The translations under genes were made by a program, and so were the position numbers. Below, in pieces: positions 62,847 to 64,000 of a stretch of 64,000 bases of DNA. Source of the DNA: Dioscorea cayenensis subsp. rotundata (Eukaryota > Streptophyta > Magnoliopsida > Dioscoreales > Dioscoreaceae). How positions within the stretch are numbered: the stretch's first letter is position 1; the number at the start of each line of letters is the position of its first letter. Location: assembly GCF_009730915.1 (NCBI RefSeq), contig NC_052489.1:186001-250000 (forward strand), read 5' to 3'. The notes beneath the pieces were generated by a model. It searched no databases, had not been told where the DNA came from, and saw only the letters and a list, made by a program, of their open reading frames with translations.

Positions 62847-64000
62847 TATATAGCCATTTTGTCTTAAGAATTAAAGAATTTTAATGATTTTTAAGGTGCA
62901 CTCTTGCAATGGCATTCCCTCCACAACTTGATGCTGATTTTAAGTAATAGTACATGATCCATCCGATTAAATTTACATGCATATTGTAGTCAATAGGTTT
63001 TCCCATTGCACTATCAACCACCTTATCATAATCATACTACCTCTTTGTCATAGAGCTAGCCTTCTGTCTGGTTGACTGCACTATATATAAACTACTTTAT
63101 TGAGTTTTAAATTTCTGGAGATCAATTAATTCTAGTTAACAAGGCGATTGCACACACACACATATATATATATATTCATAATTTTACTCTTTATCTTCTT
63201 CAAGCAATTGAATGATGCATCTGTCTTTCAAGTGCATGAGCTTGCTGCTGCAGGGCATGCATGTACCCATCATGGCAAATTAACAATTGGCCGTTGCACA
63301 TATTTCAAAAGTGAACTCTATCTTAGTCAAGTTATTGAATATATGCCTTTTTCTTTTTCTTTTAGGTGAGCTTGCTATTGAAGTTCATGGTTCATGTACA
63401 TTTTGATAATTAGTTATTTTACAGCAGCTTCTAAGCAGCTGTTACGTAAATTTCTCATTCTTTCTGTTTACAGGTTCAAAGCATGAGCCGGATTGTCAAA
63501 GTGATTTTCGGCTGAATTTGAAACATATCTTTTAGTAATTACATATGTACCAAACAATTAATGGATCGAAAGAAGAGGAAAGAAAATTCATCCCAAAAAA
63601 GAAGAAGAAAATGTTATAGAAGAGTGCTGGACTTTGTACTAAATGTGGGAAAGCCTTTGATATGGTGCGGGGACCTGAATGTTAGGTATGTTGCTTCTAG
63701 GGTGTAAGTGACTGCTTCAGTCATCAATTTTCTAATCCAGGAAAGATCAGTACGTCTTCTCTGTTTTAGTTCACTAATAAATATATTAGTCTAGAGTCAT
63801 CAAATGAGGGCTTTGATTTATAATTGCCTTTGTACTTACCTGTTTTTTTTATATGAATGAATGTAGTTTATCCATTTATTCAAATATGTATATATATATA
63901 TATATATATATGCACCAAAAAACATAGGAATGGTCTGTTATACATTTCAAATTACAATGCATAAAAAATGGAAAAGTTTAGAGACACAGTATGTTTATGT
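62847..64000 (+). pseudogene. Partial, decayed copy of APE1L (intron 3 to intron 5)
   Basis: Collinear with 46489 to about 47830 of the APE1L gene 14 kb upstream, in the same orientation. Intron 3 sequence matches along its length (for example AAGGTGCACTCTT, TTGCTGCTG, GTACATTTTGATA). Exon 4 is recognisable at 63474-63685 with both splice sites kept, but at 212 bp instead of 199 it has indels and in-frame stops. Exon 5 is absent: the copy jumps from the CTTCTCTGTTTTA of intron 4 to the TTTAGTTCACTAATA of intron 5. A segment of about 120 bp at 63800-63920 with a TTTATCCATTTATTC tail and TA tract has no counterpart in the parent and looks like a LINE tail. The copy runs off the window. Introns are retained, so it arose by DNA duplication, not retrotransposition. 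Confidence 0.85.

Noticed and set aside
7440-63900. CRISPR arrays, rRNA and tRNA genes, organelle-derived blocks
   Set aside because: None seen: the only regular repeats are microsatellites and the degenerate or short tandem repeats listed, and no rRNA or plastid gene sequence was recognised.

Overview
The window is nuclear DNA from a flowering plant. The genes are intron-rich with AT-rich introns, and the plant-specific families include a chloroplast methionine aminopeptidase, an AP2/ERF-EAR repressor, a group 3 LEA protein, a plastid polyphenol oxidase and FORGETTER1/Strawberry notch. The spacers hold L1-type LINE debris and solo LTR-like elements. The species cannot be read from the sequence alone.

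Layout. 447-2430 (+): the 3' exons of a UBAC2-like rhomboid/UBA protein, whose 5' part lies outside the window. 3584-17524 (+): a complete 32-exon FORGETTER1 (Strawberry notch) gene of about 1252 aa. 19157-24280 (+): a five-exon gene whose C-terminus matches the CMM2 dimerisation domain of MOM1 but which has no SNF2/helicase part. 26325-26918 (+): an intronless ERF repressor. 29573-37073 (-): MAP1B-type methionine aminopeptidase, 10 exons, 362 aa, head-to-head with a group 3 LEA gene at 37744-38481 (+). 38482-43400: inverted repeats, an LTR-like element and LINE pieces. 43416-43664 (+): a small polyalanine ORF. 44462-50207 (+): APE1L-type AP endonuclease, 9 exons, 364 aa. 51975-53754 (-): a polyphenol oxidase locus whose frame is broken twice. 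54122-64000: gene-poor, with a solo LTR flanked by an AGAAT duplication, an antisense L1 relic, a 5'-truncated sense L1 with clean target-site duplications and, at the right edge, a decayed partial copy of APE1L.

The genes do not form one pathway. Two neighbours are both chromatin/transcriptional-memory genes by family: FORGETTER1 (stress memory, SNF2 partner) and the MOM1-like gene (silencing). MAP1B and LEA share a 670-bp intergenic promoter with ACGT elements near the LEA side. The most unusual items are the helicase-less MOM1-like gene with a degenerate repeat of about 50 aa, the GC-AG intron in FORGETTER1, the broken polyphenol oxidase with a duplicated 3' flank, the partial APE1L duplicate with a microhomology deletion of exon 5, and a cluster of three perfect inverted repeats at 38609-38886.

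Exon borders were placed by hand from splice consensus, reading phase and remembered family sequences. No alignment or search was run.
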